A stretch of DNA of 64,000 nt from Oscillospiraceae bacterium (lineage in GTDB: Bacteria; Bacillota; Clostridia; Oscillospirales; CAG-272): NCBI GenBank assembly GCA_015064695.1, contig SVRS01000002.1:62001-126000 (forward strand). Direction: 5' to 3'. The stretch's first letter is position 1. Each line of letters begins with the position of its first letter. Made by a program: the position numbers and the translations under genes. The notes below the pieces were generated by a model, which was not told where the DNA came from, searched no databases, and worked only from the letters and a program-made list of their open reading frames with translations. Positions 1-8,630 of this stretch are shown here, piece by piece.

Positions 1-2
1 TG

Positions 3-452
3 ATCGACGGTATTTACACCGCAGGCGTTCTTCAAGCGATGATGGGAGAGGCCAAGCAGAGCGGCATCGGCATCTCCTGCCAGTTTGAGTCGGTCAACGA
101 GAGTGCCATCAAGGTGACCCCCACCGAGGCGTACCTGTCGGCTACGGGGCAGGCCTTCTCCATCATGAAGCCCCACTGCGAGGGCACTTTGCGTTATACC
201 TCCGAGTGGGTGGTGGCCAGCGAGAAGGACGGTATCGTGACCGTGACACTCATCAACCCCTCGGTGGATGAAGCTAAGGGCTTTGTTCTGCCTTGCGGGC
301 AGGGAATCACCGAGGCCAGGTTGTACGAGGGTAGATCCATCCTGCCCCATTCTTACTTTGAGATCAGCGAGCTGGATGTTTCGGTGAATGGGGATGAGTA
401 CGTATTTGAGGTCCCTGCTCACAGCGTGGCGCGGATTCAGTATCACGCGTGA
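3..452 (+). CDS. C-terminal fragment of a glycoside hydrolase (GH51-like)
   Basis: The gene is cut by the left window edge. The frame is open from base 3 and ends at TGA 450-452, leaving 150 codons. What remains has the look of the C-terminal end of a clan GH-A enzyme with a beta-sandwich domain: an opening helix (IYTAGVL) resembling the last barrel helix of GH51 alpha-L-arabinofuranosidases, then beta-rich sequence ending in EVPAHSVARIQ, similar to the PPHSVTVL-type ending of that family. No catalytic residue lies in the visible part, so the GH51 call is inference; another arabinofuranosidase-like family is possible. The downstream solute-binding lipoprotein gene has its own promoter, so the two are not necessarily one operon. 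A sugar-utilisation locus fits both. Confidence 0.5.
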   Translation: MDGIYTAGVLQAMMGEAKQSGIGISCQFESVNESAIKVTPTEAYLSATGQAFSIMKPHCEGTLRYTSEWVVASEKDGIVTVTLINPSVDEAKGFVLPCGQGITEARLYEGRSILPHSYFEISELDVSVNGDEYVFEVPAHSVARIQYHA

Positions 453-553
453 TTTGATTCCGGAGAATTTTAAAGTCTCCAACTCGTAGATTGTTGCAAA
501 TACACAATAATTCGGGGGGGTGACGCATAATTTGTGCTTCCTGCTCAAAGTTC

Positions 554-582
554 TTGACAAGAAGATGAAATCGTGATATAAT
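554..582 (+). promoter_or_regulatory. Sigma-A type promoter of the solute-binding lipoprotein gene
   Basis: Consensus -35 TTGACA (554-559) and consensus -10 TATAAT (577-582) are separated by exactly 17 bp, 32 bp upstream of the start codon at 615. Confidence 0.85.
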
Positions 583-614
583 AAGATATGATAAAAAAAT
601 GAGGAGGTTTCTAT

Positions 615-2099
615 ATGAAACACACCCGCACCCTTGCTGCGATCCTTGCAGCACTGCTTCTTATGCCGTCATTGGCTTCCTGCGCCAATGATGATGAGTC
701 GGCAGATACCCGTGAAACGCAAAACAACAATCACGAGACCCAGAACGACGAATTAAAGGACAGCCTGCCCGAGAATCTGAATTACGGCGGAGATAAGATC
801 GTTTTCATCTCTGATTTCCCGAATGAGATATTCTCCGAAAAACTGACCAGCGACCCTGTGAATGACATTGTTTTCGAGAGAAACAAGGCGGTGGAGCAAC
901 GCTTGAATGTGAATATCACCTGCTTTTCGGATAATACCGCTAACATTATTGATAAGGTCGTAACCAGCATCAATGGCGGTAGTGCTGACTACGACGTGGT
1001 GGACGCAAAATGCTGGACAGCGGCACCGAAGACCATTGACGGCTTCTTCAGCGATCTGAAAAACACCGCATATCTTGATTTTGACAAGATTTGGTGGAAT
1101 AAAAGCTTTAACGACGCCATCTCCTACCATGATGCACAGTACGCCGTAACGGGCGCGATGGTGCTCTCTTTGTACCGCCGCACCTATACCACCGTGTTCA
1201 ACAAGGCCATGTTTACGGATGCCGGTCAGAAGTATCTGTATGAGTACGTGGATAACGGTACCTGGACGTTGGACAAGCAGGCCTCCTTGGTCCCCCTCTT
1301 CTATGTAGATAACGGTGATCAAGTACAGGATCTGACTAATGACATCTTTGGATTCGTCAGCAACGATTTCATTTCGGTAGATCCTTACTGGGCTGCTTGC
1401 GGCGTGGATATTATCAAGAAGAACGCAGACGGCGACTACGAATGGGTCTTTGATACCAATAGAATGCACGATATGGCCGACAAGGTGCTGAATCTTTTCT
1501 ATGCCACCGACGGCGGTGCCTATATTGAGACGGACAATACCATCTCGGAGGACGTGGTTCTCTCGGCGTTTTCCGGTAGCCGCGCGGCTATGGCGACCAT
1601 GGTTATTCAGGGCCTGGAAAGCAGTGAGATGAGACAGATGACCGACGAGTACGGCGTTGTGCCGATTCCCAAGTACGACGAGATCCAGACGACTTACCGT
1701 AGCCAGATGCACGACGGTTTCTCCATCGTTTGCATCCCCACCACGGTGCAGGGAGAGAAGTTGGATAAGGTCAGTGCGGTCCTGGAGGCCATGGCGGCCA
1801 CCAGCTACAAATTGGTTCGCCCTGTTTATTACGAGACTACCTTGCGCACCAAGATCGCCCAGGATCCTCAATCCTCTGCGATGATGGATCTGATCATCAA
1901 CAACATCTACATTGACCCCGGCTTTGTGTTCTCTGCTGCAATAGGTACTACGGACGGCTCCTTCCATCAATCCTTCCAGGATTTGATTGCCAGCAAGACC
2001 AACGATACCGCTTCTCGCTTCAAGACGGCTGCCAAGAGTGCCAAGAACGGTATGAACAAGATCGTCCTGAAATTAAATAACCTGACGGAAAAAGATTGA
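615..2099 (+). CDS. Extracellular solute-binding lipoprotein (ABC sugar-type)
   Basis: This 494-residue secreted lipoprotein has a positively charged N-terminus, a hydrophobic stretch and a lipobox (LASC, Cys about residue 23), so it should be lipid-anchored on the outer face of the membrane. An acidic, Asn-rich linker follows (to about residue 50), then a family-1 type periplasmic-binding fold of typical length. No permease or ATPase gene is adjacent, so the cognate transporter must lie elsewhere or the gene is an orphan receptor. The start at 615 is set by GAGGAGG at 601-607. The gene has a consensus promoter upstream and a strong terminator downstream, so it is a monocistronic unit. The ligand is unknown; an oligosaccharide is the likeliest guess from the neighbouring glycosidase fragment. 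Confidence 0.8.
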   Translation: MKHTRTLAAILAALLLMPSLASCANDDESADTRETQNNNHETQNDELKDSLPENLNYGGDKIVFISDFPNEIFSEKLTSDPVNDIVFERNKAVEQRLNVNITCFSDNTANIIDKVVTSINGGSADYDVVDAKCWTAAPKTIDGFFSDLKNTAYLDFDKIWWNKSFNDAISYHDAQYAVTGAMVLSLYRRTYTTVFNKAMFTDAGQKYLYEYVDNGTWTLDKQASLVPLFYVDNGDQVQDLTNDIFGFVSNDFISVDPYWAACGVDIIKKNADGDYEWVFDTNRMHDMADKVLNLFYATDGGAYIETDNTISEDVVLSAFSGSRAAMATMVIQGLESSEMRQMTDEYGVVPIPKYDEIQTTYRSQMHDGFSIVCIPTTVQGEKLDKVSAVLEAMAATSYKLVRPVYYETTLRTKIAQDPQSSAMMDLIINNIYIDPGFVFSAAIGTTDGSFHQSFQDLIASKTNDTASRFKTAAKSAKNGMNKIVLKLNNLTEKD

Positions 2100-2108
2100 T
2101 TCGATACA

Positions 2109-2148
2109 AAAACGCTGTTTGAAAGATAAATCTTTCAAACAGCGTTTT
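2109..2148 (+). terminator. Rho-independent terminator
   Basis: An 18-bp perfect inverted repeat (2109-2126 with 2131-2148, loop TAAA) ends in TTTTCT, nine bases after the lipoprotein stop codon. Confidence 0.9.
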
Positions 2149-2217
2149 CTGGCTTTCACCATCGGGGCAATGGCGATTTTGCTACGCAAAACCAGCCCCA
2201 ATTTTGCAAGAAAGGAT

Positions 2218-2236
2218 GCTTTCGCCAAGCGAAAGC
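2218..2236 (+). promoter_or_regulatory. Hairpin between ribosome binding site and start codon
   Basis: GCTTTCGC and GCGAAAGC form a perfect 8-bp stem with a CAA loop. It lies exactly between the Shine-Dalgarno-like AAGAAAGGA (ends 2216) and ATG 2238. Folding would change the effective spacing from 21 nt to about 2 nt. Confidence 0.5.
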
Positions 2237-2237
2237 T

Positions 2238-3497
2238 ATGGCCATGAATATGGACGAACGTTATATGAATGCCGCTGAGAGGTTGGCGGCCGAAAGAATG
2301 AATGGAGACTCCATTCTGAATTGTATTCCTGTGTTCAATACGACCGCCCCTTGGGATTTCTATGATGCGGGCGACGGGGCGATTCTGTTTATGTACAACG
2401 GCGTGAGCGAGGCGGACTATGAGGGCTACTGCGCCGAGATGGTGCAAGCAGGCTTTACTGAATACGCATCCAACTTCATCGGAGAGAATCAGTACAAGAC
2501 TTTTGTAAAGGATACCTTGACTGTTGATGCCTGGCGCATCGGGTATTCTTCCGAGATGCGAGTAACCATTCAGGATCATATTCCCCTGATTCCCAAGGTC
2601 ATGCCCTGTGAGGAGAACGGTAAGGTCCGGCCTGCCCTGGTTGCCCTGGGCGGACACGGCGATCATCCCGGCATGACGGGTATGGAGTTCGTCCTGCGCT
2701 TGGAAAACGGCGGCTTTATCGTGATGGATGGCGGTGCGGACAGCCGTATGTGGGAGAATACCTACCGTATCATGAAGGAAATGGCGCTGGACCCGGAGCA
2801 TATCGTCATTGAATCCTGGATATTCACCCATTCTCACGACGATCACATCGCCGCCTTCACCCAGTTTACCGAGGCCTATGAGACGCTTCGCGGGCAGGTG
2901 ACCCTGAAGAACGTGATCGCCAATTTTGCCTGCCCCGAGCAGGCCGGGAAGCAGGGGCTGGATTGGAGCGATGCGCTCATCCGCAAGGCCATGAAGGAGG
3001 TATTCCCCGATGTGCCCTTCTACAAGCCCCATCCCGGGAATGAGTTCTATTTCCCCGGCCTGCGTGCCGAGATCCTGGGCACCCACGAGAGCTTTACCGG
3101 TACGACGGACGGCTTCCCGTACTACTACAATGCCTGCAATCTGTTGATCAAGGCAACGATTGCAGGACAAGTCATCATGTTTGAGGGGGACAACGATGCC
3201 CGCAACAACGTGATTTTGGGCAAGACCTACGGGGACTATCTCAAGTGCGATATTCTCCAAGCCGACCATCACGGCAACTTCGGCGGTGTTGTGGAGGTCA
3301 ATGAGCTGTTCTCTCCCCCGGTGATCCTGTTCTGCAACTACTACAGCGAGATTCCCGGATATTTTGAGGCTGACTACAACCAGACCCTTTTGCAGGGTCC
3401 CAACTTCAAGGAGTACGTTGTGACCGATTATCGGGCACATACCATGATGCTGCCTTATATTCCCGGTACATCGACCTCGGAGCTTTTGCAGAAATAA
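2238..3497 (+). CDS. MBL-fold metallo-hydrolase
   Basis: This 419-residue protein has a metallo-beta-lactamase fold core in its second half. The signature HSHDDH lies at about residues 197-202, preceded by a strand ending VMDGG, and further metal ligands are likely at the GDND and ADHHG segments near residues 318-350. The first 130 residues form a separate N-terminal domain that I do not recognise. MBL proteins of this DNA-uptake/ComEC-like subgroup are cytoplasmic or exported hydrolases acting on phosphodiesters or unknown substrates; the substrate cannot be told here. There is no signal peptide. The start is chosen at 2238, but the spacing from AAGAAAGGA (2208-2216) is unusually long, with a hairpin in between. 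ATG at 2244 and 2250 are alternatives. Confidence 0.75.
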   Translation: MAMNMDERYMNAAERLAAERMNGDSILNCIPVFNTTAPWDFYDAGDGAILFMYNGVSEADYEGYCAEMVQAGFTEYASNFIGENQYKTFVKDTLTVDAWRIGYSSEMRVTIQDHIPLIPKVMPCEENGKVRPALVALGGHGDHPGMTGMEFVLRLENGGFIVMDGGADSRMWENTYRIMKEMALDPEHIVIESWIFTHSHDDHIAAFTQFTEAYETLRGQVTLKNVIANFACPEQAGKQGLDWSDALIRKAMKEVFPDVPFYKPHPGNEFYFPGLRAEILGTHESFTGTTDGFPYYYNACNLLIKATIAGQVIMFEGDNDARNNVILGKTYGDYLKCDILQADHHGNFGGVVEVNELFSPPVILFCNYYSEIPGYFEADYNQTLLQGPNFKEYVVTDYRAHTMMLPYIPGTSTSELLQK

Positions 3498-3503
3498 TTC
3501 AAA

Positions 3504-3538
3504 AATCCTCCGTACGGAATAAACCCGTACGGAGGATT
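3504..3538. terminator. Bidirectional terminator between the MBL gene and serA
   Basis: A 14-bp perfect inverted repeat (3504-3517 with 3525-3538) is flanked by an A-run on the left and TGATTTTT on the right. It can end transcription from both convergent genes. Confidence 0.85.
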
Positions 3539-3554
3539 GATTTTTGGGGGGAGA

Positions 3555-4715
3555 TCAAATCACGCGGACGCGGAGAACGGCGGCAATGGACTTCAGATCG
3601 TCGCAGAGGGAGGCAGGAACGGTGCCGGTCACGTCGAAGATGGTGTAGGCAGCGTTGCCACGGGACTTGTTGGTCATGTTCTCGATGTTCAGACCCTCCT
3701 CGGCCATCACGCCGGTGAGCTGGGTCAGAATACCGGGCACGTTGTCGTGCAGCACGCAAATGCGGGCGTCGCCGGAGCGAGGCATGGACAGAGCAGGGAA
3801 GTTTACGCTGTTCTTGATGTTACCGTTTTCCAGGTAATCGTCCATTTGAATAGCGGCCATAACAGCGCAGTTGTCCTCGGATTCCTCGGTGGATGCGCCC
3901 AGGTGAGGAATCAGGATGGCGCCCTTGACACCGATCAGCTCGGGGGTAGCGAAGTCGGTGACGTAGGCAGAGACCTTGCCGGAGGCCAGGGCCTCGATCA
4001 TGTCTGCGGACTTAACCAAGGAGTCACGGGAGAGGTTGATGATCTTGACACCGTCCTTCATCATAGCCATGGTGGAGGCGTTGATCATGCCCTTGGTGTC
4101 AGCGGTGGCGGGAACGTGGATGGTTATGTAGTCGGCGACCTTGTAGACCTCCTCGTAGGTAGCGGCATGGGTAATGTTGTGGTTCAGATTCCAAGCGGCG
4201 TCAACCGACAGGAAGGGGTCGCAGCCCACGACCTTCATGCCCAGACGGACGGCGATGTTGGCTACCAGACCGCCGATAGCACCCAGACCGATGACACCCA
4301 AGGTCTTACCCTGGATCTCACAGCCGGCGAACTTGGACTTGTTCTTCTCCACGGTCTTGGCAGCATCGGGATCGTCCTTCAGCGTGTTTACCCACTCGAT
4401 ACCTCCGACGATATCACGGGAAGCCAGGAGCAGGGCGCATACGGCCAGCTCCTTAACGCCGTTGGCGTTGGCACCGGGGGTATTGAACACCACGATACCC
4501 TCCTTGGTGCATTTGTCAAGGGGAATGTTGTTGACACCGGCACCGGCGCGGGCGATGGCCAGCAGCTCGGGGTTGAAATCCATATCCAGCATATTGGCGG
4601 AGCGGACCATGATGCCCTCGGGGGCCTCTACCTCGGTACCAATATTGTATACGGCGGGATCCAGCTTATCAGTACCCACCTTTGCGATCTTATTAAGCAG
4701 TTGAATGTTTTTCAT
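3555..4715 (-). CDS. serA: D-3-phosphoglycerate dehydrogenase
   Basis: SerA oxidises 3-phosphoglycerate to 3-phosphohydroxypyruvate with NAD, the first step of serine biosynthesis. The 386-residue protein has the substrate-binding domain split around a Rossmann domain (GLGAIGG at about residues 145-151, then VVGCDP), the catalytic Arg/Glu/His region of D-2-hydroxyacid dehydrogenases (NLSRD, IPHLGAST) and a C-terminal ACT domain (from about residue 315), which in this family can sense serine. The start at 4715 (MKNIQLL) is chosen because AGGAG lies 10 nt upstream; an upstream in-frame ATG lacks one. It follows serC on the same strand with a 171-bp gap that holds a hairpin repeat, so the two may be co-transcribed with partial termination between them. 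Confidence 0.93.
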   Translation of the reverse strand: MKNIQLLNKIAKVGTDKLDPAVYNIGTEVEAPEGIMVRSANMLDMDFNPELLAIARAGAGVNNIPLDKCTKEGIVVFNTPGANANGVKELAVCALLLASRDIVGGIEWVNTLKDDPDAAKTVEKNKSKFAGCEIQGKTLGVIGLGAIGGLVANIAVRLGMKVVGCDPFLSVDAAWNLNHNITHAATYEEVYKVADYITIHVPATADTKGMINASTMAMMKDGVKIINLSRDSLVKSADMIEALASGKVSAYVTDFATPELIGVKGAILIPHLGASTEESEDNCAVMAAIQMDDYLENGNIKNSVNFPALSMPRSGDARICVLHDNVPGILTQLTGVMAEEGLNIENMTNKSRGNAAYTIFDVTGTVPASLCDDLKSIAAVLRVRVI

Positions 4716-4739
4716 GACGGAATATCTCCTGTATAAATT

Positions 4740-4880
4740 GATAATGCGGGGTAGCACCCCGGGGCGCTACCTCTGGGCTTTGCCCTAAACCCTTGCTAAA
4801 ACCTCAACACATATTATTGAAGGTTCTTGAAAAGGGTCAAGGGGGAAACTTCTTTCAAGAAGTTTCCCCCTTGCGTTCTT
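4740..4880. repeat. Dispersed intergenic hairpin repeat (copy 1)
   Basis: The spacer holds GGTAGC/GCTACC pairing near 4750-4770 and a strong 17-bp inverted repeat (4838-4854 with 4857-4873). Its layout (TTGAAGGTTCTTGAA, CAAGGG, ACTTCTTTCAAGAAGT, CCC) matches the minus strand of the copy at 30556-30680, so it is one member of a dispersed family. The stem could act as an intra-operon attenuator between serC and serA. Confidence 0.65.
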
Positions 4881-4886
4881 ACTTAT

Positions 4887-5978
4887 TTACGCCTTGGGAT
4901 TCTCCTCGGCGAACTTCTTCATGAACTCGACCAGAGCGGCCACACCCTCGTAGGGCATAGCGTTGTAGATGGAGGCGCGCATACCGCCGACGGAGCGGTG
5001 GCCCTTGAGGTTCTTCATGCCGGCCTTGCCTGCCTCGGAGGCGAACTTCTTGTCGAGATCGGCGTTGCCGGTGACGAAGGTGACGTTCATCATGGAGCGA
5101 GAACCGGCCTTGACGGGAGCCAGGTAATAATCCTGGTTGTCCAGGTAGTCGTAGAGGAGAGCGGCCTTCTTCTCGTTCTTCTCCTTCATGGCCTCCAGAC
5201 CGCCCTGCTCAAGCAGGTACTCGCAGACCAGACCCAGCATGTAGATGGTGTAGCAGGGAGGGGTGTTGTACATGGAGTCGTTCTCAGCCATGGTCTTCCA
5301 CTCCAGCATGGTGGGAGCCTTGGGATCGCAGTAATCCAGCAGATCGTCGCGGACGATGACCACGGTCACGCCTGCGGGAGCCATGTTCTTCTGGGCACCT
5401 GCGTAGATCACGCCGAACTTGGAAACGTCTACGGGCTCGGAGAGGATGCAGGAGGACATATCGGCAACCAGGGGCACGTCACCAGTGTCGGGGATGTAGC
5501 TGTACTTGGTACCGTAGATGGTGTTGTTGAAGCAAATGTGTACGTAGGAGGCGTCGGGACGGATCATATCCTTGGTTACCTCGGGGATGTGGTCGAAGTT
5601 GTCGTCCTTGGTGGTTGCGACGCACTTGACGTCGTAGCCCATCTTCTGAGCCTCCTTGTAAGCCTTGCCCGAGAACTGGCCGGAAACGACGTAGTCAGCC
5701 TTGCCGGTGCGGCCGATCAGGTTGATCGGAATGGAAGCAAACTGGGTGGAAGCACCGCCCTGCAGGAAAAGCACCTTGTAGTTGTCGGGAATGTTCATCA
5801 GCTTGCGAAGATCAGCCTCGGTCTTCTGGATGATGGCTTCGTAATCCGGAGATCGGTGGGACATCTCCATGACCGACATACCGGACTCGCCGTAACAGAC
5901 CAGCTCTGCTGCTGCTCGCTCGAGAACGGGGACGGGAAGCATAGAGGGACCTGCCGAAAAGTTAAACACTCTGTTCAT
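4887..5978 (-). CDS. serC: Phosphoserine aminotransferase
   Basis: SerC converts 3-phosphohydroxypyruvate and glutamate to phosphoserine, the second step of serine synthesis (the family also serves vitamin B6 synthesis in some bacteria). The 363-residue length is normal. The N-terminus NFSAGPSMLP is diagnostic, and GAQKN carries the PLP-binding lysine at about residue 190. The start at 5978 is fixed by GGAGG (5987-5991) 8 nt upstream; the longer in-frame extension runs through the promoter and is not coding. It is transcribed from a consensus promoter at 6060-6088 and followed by serA. A third-step enzyme (serB) is not in the window. Confidence 0.95.
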   Translation of the reverse strand: MNRVFNFSAGPSMLPVPVLERAAAELVCYGESGMSVMEMSHRSPDYEAIIQKTEADLRKLMNIPDNYKVLFLQGGASTQFASIPINLIGRTGKADYVVSGQFSGKAYKEAQKMGYDVKCVATTKDDNFDHIPEVTKDMIRPDASYVHICFNNTIYGTKYSYIPDTGDVPLVADMSSCILSEPVDVSKFGVIYAGAQKNMAPAGVTVVIVRDDLLDYCDPKAPTMLEWKTMAENDSMYNTPPCYTIYMLGLVCEYLLEQGGLEAMKEKNEKKAALLYDYLDNQDYYLAPVKAGSRSMMNVTFVTGNADLDKKFASEAGKAGMKNLKGHRSVGGMRASIYNAMPYEGVAALVEFMKKFAEENPKA

Positions 5979-6059
5979 AACTGTTACCTCCGAATGGAAA
6001 AACATATAAATTTCCGCTTTAGTGCGGTTTGACATCGTTAAAAATAAAACGATGAGCCT

Positions 6060-6088
6060 ATTATACATCATTTGCAAGAAGATGTCAA
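6060..6088 (-). promoter_or_regulatory. serC promoter with dyad near the transcript start
   Basis: On the minus strand, consensus TTGACA (6083-6088) and TATAAT (6060-6065) are 17 bp apart. Immediately downstream, CATCGTT/AACGATG (6033-6039 with 6048-6054) forms a dyad that could be an operator or a 5' hairpin. Confidence 0.85.
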
Positions 6089-6237
6089 GGGGGTTTGCAA
6101 AATTTCTTTTGAAAAAAGCAAAAAACAGGAAAGATTCTTGAAAATTTGACAAGAATGGATGGGTGAGGTTGCAAAAAAACAGTCTTTTTGTGAAAGGGCG
6201 AACGATGCAGGCGTTCGGGCGAACGTCGGAATTGAAT

Positions 6238-6285
6238 CAAAAATCCCCTGCCGGTACGCATGACTGCGCAACGGCGGGGGATTTT
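6238..6285. terminator. Bidirectional terminator downstream of the GH36 gene
   Basis: AAAATCCCC...GCCG on the left pairs with CGGC...GGGGATTTT on the right (one extra base each side), with A- and T-runs flanking. It should stop minus-strand transcription leaving the alpha-galactosidase gene. The rest of the 5979-6391 spacer holds the serC promoter and a repeat copy; no gene was seen. Confidence 0.75.
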
Positions 6286-6324
6286 CTGTTTTTTATACGT
6301 TTCTCTTAGAAGCGATGAATATCG

Positions 6325-6391
6325 GTTCTTGGGCATTCCGAATCTTTTTTACGGAAAAGGTTTGGGATGCCGGAGGCACGCTTATTGCCCT
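6325..6391. repeat. Dispersed intergenic repeat (copy 2)
   Basis: GGATGCCGGAGGCACGCT (6365-6382) is identical over 18 bases to the reverse complement of 63904-63921. Both copies are flanked on the same side by CTTTTTT/AAAAGG-type pairing. Confidence 0.6.
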
Positions 6392-8593
6392 TTACGCCTC
6401 TGCCACCAGGTGCCACATGACGGCGTAGAGACCCTTTTCATCGCTTTCCACCTCGATGCCGCGGCGAAGCTCCTCGCCGGTGTAGGTCTTGCCCGAGATG
6501 GTGTCGCGATAGGTCACGCCCGGGAGGGCGCGGCTGATCTTGAGCTTGTAGACGGTTTTCTTTGCGTCGTCAAAGTTCTGGAGGTAGGACAGGAGGATCT
6601 CGCGGCTGTCCTCGGAGACGAAGTAGTAGGAGTAGCGGCCGCACTCAAAGGGGCTCAGCAGGCGGTAGAAGTCGCCTCGGAGGATGAGATGCTCGTATGC
6701 GCGGTACTCCTTGATCTGCTCACTCATGGTGGCCTTGGCGGTTTCAGAGGCGGCCAGGATGTTCAGCTCATAGCCGAGGGGGCCGTTGATGGCCACGCGG
6801 AAGCCGTAGTTCAGCTTGCGGGGGTCCTCGATGGAGCTGTCGTGGTTGGCCACATGACAGCTCATGGTCGTCACGGGATAACCCAGGGTACTGCCGTACT
6901 GGATGTAGGTACGGTCTACGGGCTCGGTATTATCGCTGGTCCAGATCTGGGTGGAATACTTCATCATGCCCAGGTCGTAGCGTCCGCCGCCGCCGCTGCA
7001 ATTTTCGATCATGGCGTTCGGGAACATGGCGCGCAGACGGCGGAACAGCTCGTACACGCCGCACATGTGGCGGAAGGAGGCTTCCTTCTGCCGCTCGGGG
7101 GGCAGGATGTTGGAGTACACCCCGGTCAGGTGGCGGTTCATATCCCACTTGAAGTAGTCGAAGGGAATACCGTTGAAGGTCTTGCCCAGAATATCGGACA
7201 GGTAATCCACCACGGCAGGGTTGCCCATGTCCAGCACCAGCTGGTTACGGGACTCCAAGGGCACACGACCGGGGGCGGAGAGGGCCCACTCGGGGTGAGC
7301 GCGGTAGAGGTCGCTGTCGGGGTTGACCATCTCGGGCTCGATCCAGATACCGAACTTATCGCCCTTGGCCTTGACCCGCTCCACAAAAGCGGCCAGGCCG
7401 TCGGGGAACAGCTCAGGGGTGGCAACCCAGTCGCCCAAGCCGGCGCGGTCGTGGCGGCGTGCGCCGAACCAACCGTCGTCCATAACGGGGAGGTCCATGC
7501 CCACTTCGGCGGCACCGGCGGAGAAGTCCTCCATGAGCTTGCCGTCGATGTTGAAGTAGAAGGCCTCCCAGGAATTCAGCACCACAGGACGGCGCTCAAA
7601 GGGCTCGGGGGGGAGGATGTGCTTGCGGGTGAAGCGGTGGAAATTGCGGGAGACCTCGCCGATACCGTTGGGAGCGTAGGTCATGACTGCCTCAGGGGAG
7701 GTAAAGGACTCGCCTGCCTCCAGCCGCCAGGAGAATGTCTCGTCGCCCAGGCCCACCAGTACGCGGGTCTTGCCTGTCTGATCGATCTCCAGCTCGTCCA
7801 GGAAATCGCCGCTGTAAACGAAGTTAAATCCGTAGGCCTCGCCCCGCTCCTCGGAGGCTTTGGGGTCGCAGAGGATGATGCAGGGGTTTTCCATGTGGGA
7901 GGAGGCACCGCGACGGCTGGTGATGCGGTGGACACCGTAGGACACCGTGTGACGGTCCACCATGCGTTCGCGGCCGTGGCCGCCGTAGGTGGAGATAAGA
8001 TCCAAATTATCCCGCTTGATGTCCAGGCACAGGCTCATGCACTTTTCCAGGGAAACGGTATTCTTGCCCTTGTTGATCAGGGTCATGTGGCGGGCGATGA
8101 CATCGCTCTCGGGGAATACGGTGTAGAACAGATGAAGCTCACAGCCCGTGACCGTATCGTCCAGGATCATCTCCAGGGTTTCGGTGTCCTCGTCGGCCTC
8201 GGCGTAGGGAAGCTCGCCGTAGATGGGAGCCTGGATCGCCACGCGGCCCTTGTACTTCTTCATCTTGCGGAAGGTGAACTCGGTGACATCGCTGCCCGTA
8301 GAGAGGTCACGGACGCGGATGGCGGAGGCGCGGAAGTCGCCCATGCCGAAGTAGGGATACTCGGATTCCACGGTGTTGGGCATATAATCCCAACCACACT
8401 CGGGATAGTAGGGGGAGAAGGCCCGCTCGAAGGGGTGGTAGCCCGTGTCGGCGGAGCGGGATTTCTTGCCGTAGTACAGATGAACGGGGAAGCGGTCCGC
8501 GAAGATACCCAGGACGTACATGGTGTTCTTGGTGCGGATGACAACCTGCTTGGTAATCTTAGATTCCTTGAGGGTGGTGATGGTGATGGACAT
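6392..8593 (-). CDS. Alpha-galactosidase, GH36 family
   Basis: This 733-residue cytoplasmic enzyme should release terminal alpha-1,6-galactose from raffinose-type oligosaccharides or galactomannan fragments. It has the family order: an N-terminal beta-supersandwich (to about residue 330), a TIM barrel with MDDGWFG near residue 368, the nucleophile motif KWDMNR near residues 481-486, the acid/base motif SDNTEPVDR near residue 545, and a C-terminal beta domain. There is no signal peptide, so its substrates must be imported. The start is supported by AGGAG 8 nt upstream. It is the last gene of a minus-strand operon: ThyX-like protein, GH43, GH36 (gaps 21 and 37 bp). Confidence 0.93.
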   Translation of the reverse strand: MSITITTLKESKITKQVVIRTKNTMYVLGIFADRFPVHLYYGKKSRSADTGYHPFERAFSPYYPECGWDYMPNTVESEYPYFGMGDFRASAIRVRDLSTGSDVTEFTFRKMKKYKGRVAIQAPIYGELPYAEADEDTETLEMILDDTVTGCELHLFYTVFPESDVIARHMTLINKGKNTVSLEKCMSLCLDIKRDNLDLISTYGGHGRERMVDRHTVSYGVHRITSRRGASSHMENPCIILCDPKASEERGEAYGFNFVYSGDFLDELEIDQTGKTRVLVGLGDETFSWRLEAGESFTSPEAVMTYAPNGIGEVSRNFHRFTRKHILPPEPFERRPVVLNSWEAFYFNIDGKLMEDFSAGAAEVGMDLPVMDDGWFGARRHDRAGLGDWVATPELFPDGLAAFVERVKAKGDKFGIWIEPEMVNPDSDLYRAHPEWALSAPGRVPLESRNQLVLDMGNPAVVDYLSDILGKTFNGIPFDYFKWDMNRHLTGVYSNILPPERQKEASFRHMCGVYELFRRLRAMFPNAMIENCSGGGGRYDLGMMKYSTQIWTSDNTEPVDRTYIQYGSTLGYPVTTMSCHVANHDSSIEDPRKLNYGFRVAINGPLGYELNILAASETAKATMSEQIKEYRAYEHLILRGDFYRLLSPFECGRYSYYFVSEDSREILLSYLQNFDDAKKTVYKLKISRALPGVTYRDTISGKTYTGEELRRGIEVESDEKGLYAVMWHLVAEA

Positions 8594-8630
8594 AACTGAC
8601 TCCTTTCAAACTATGTGTAGAATATGGAGA

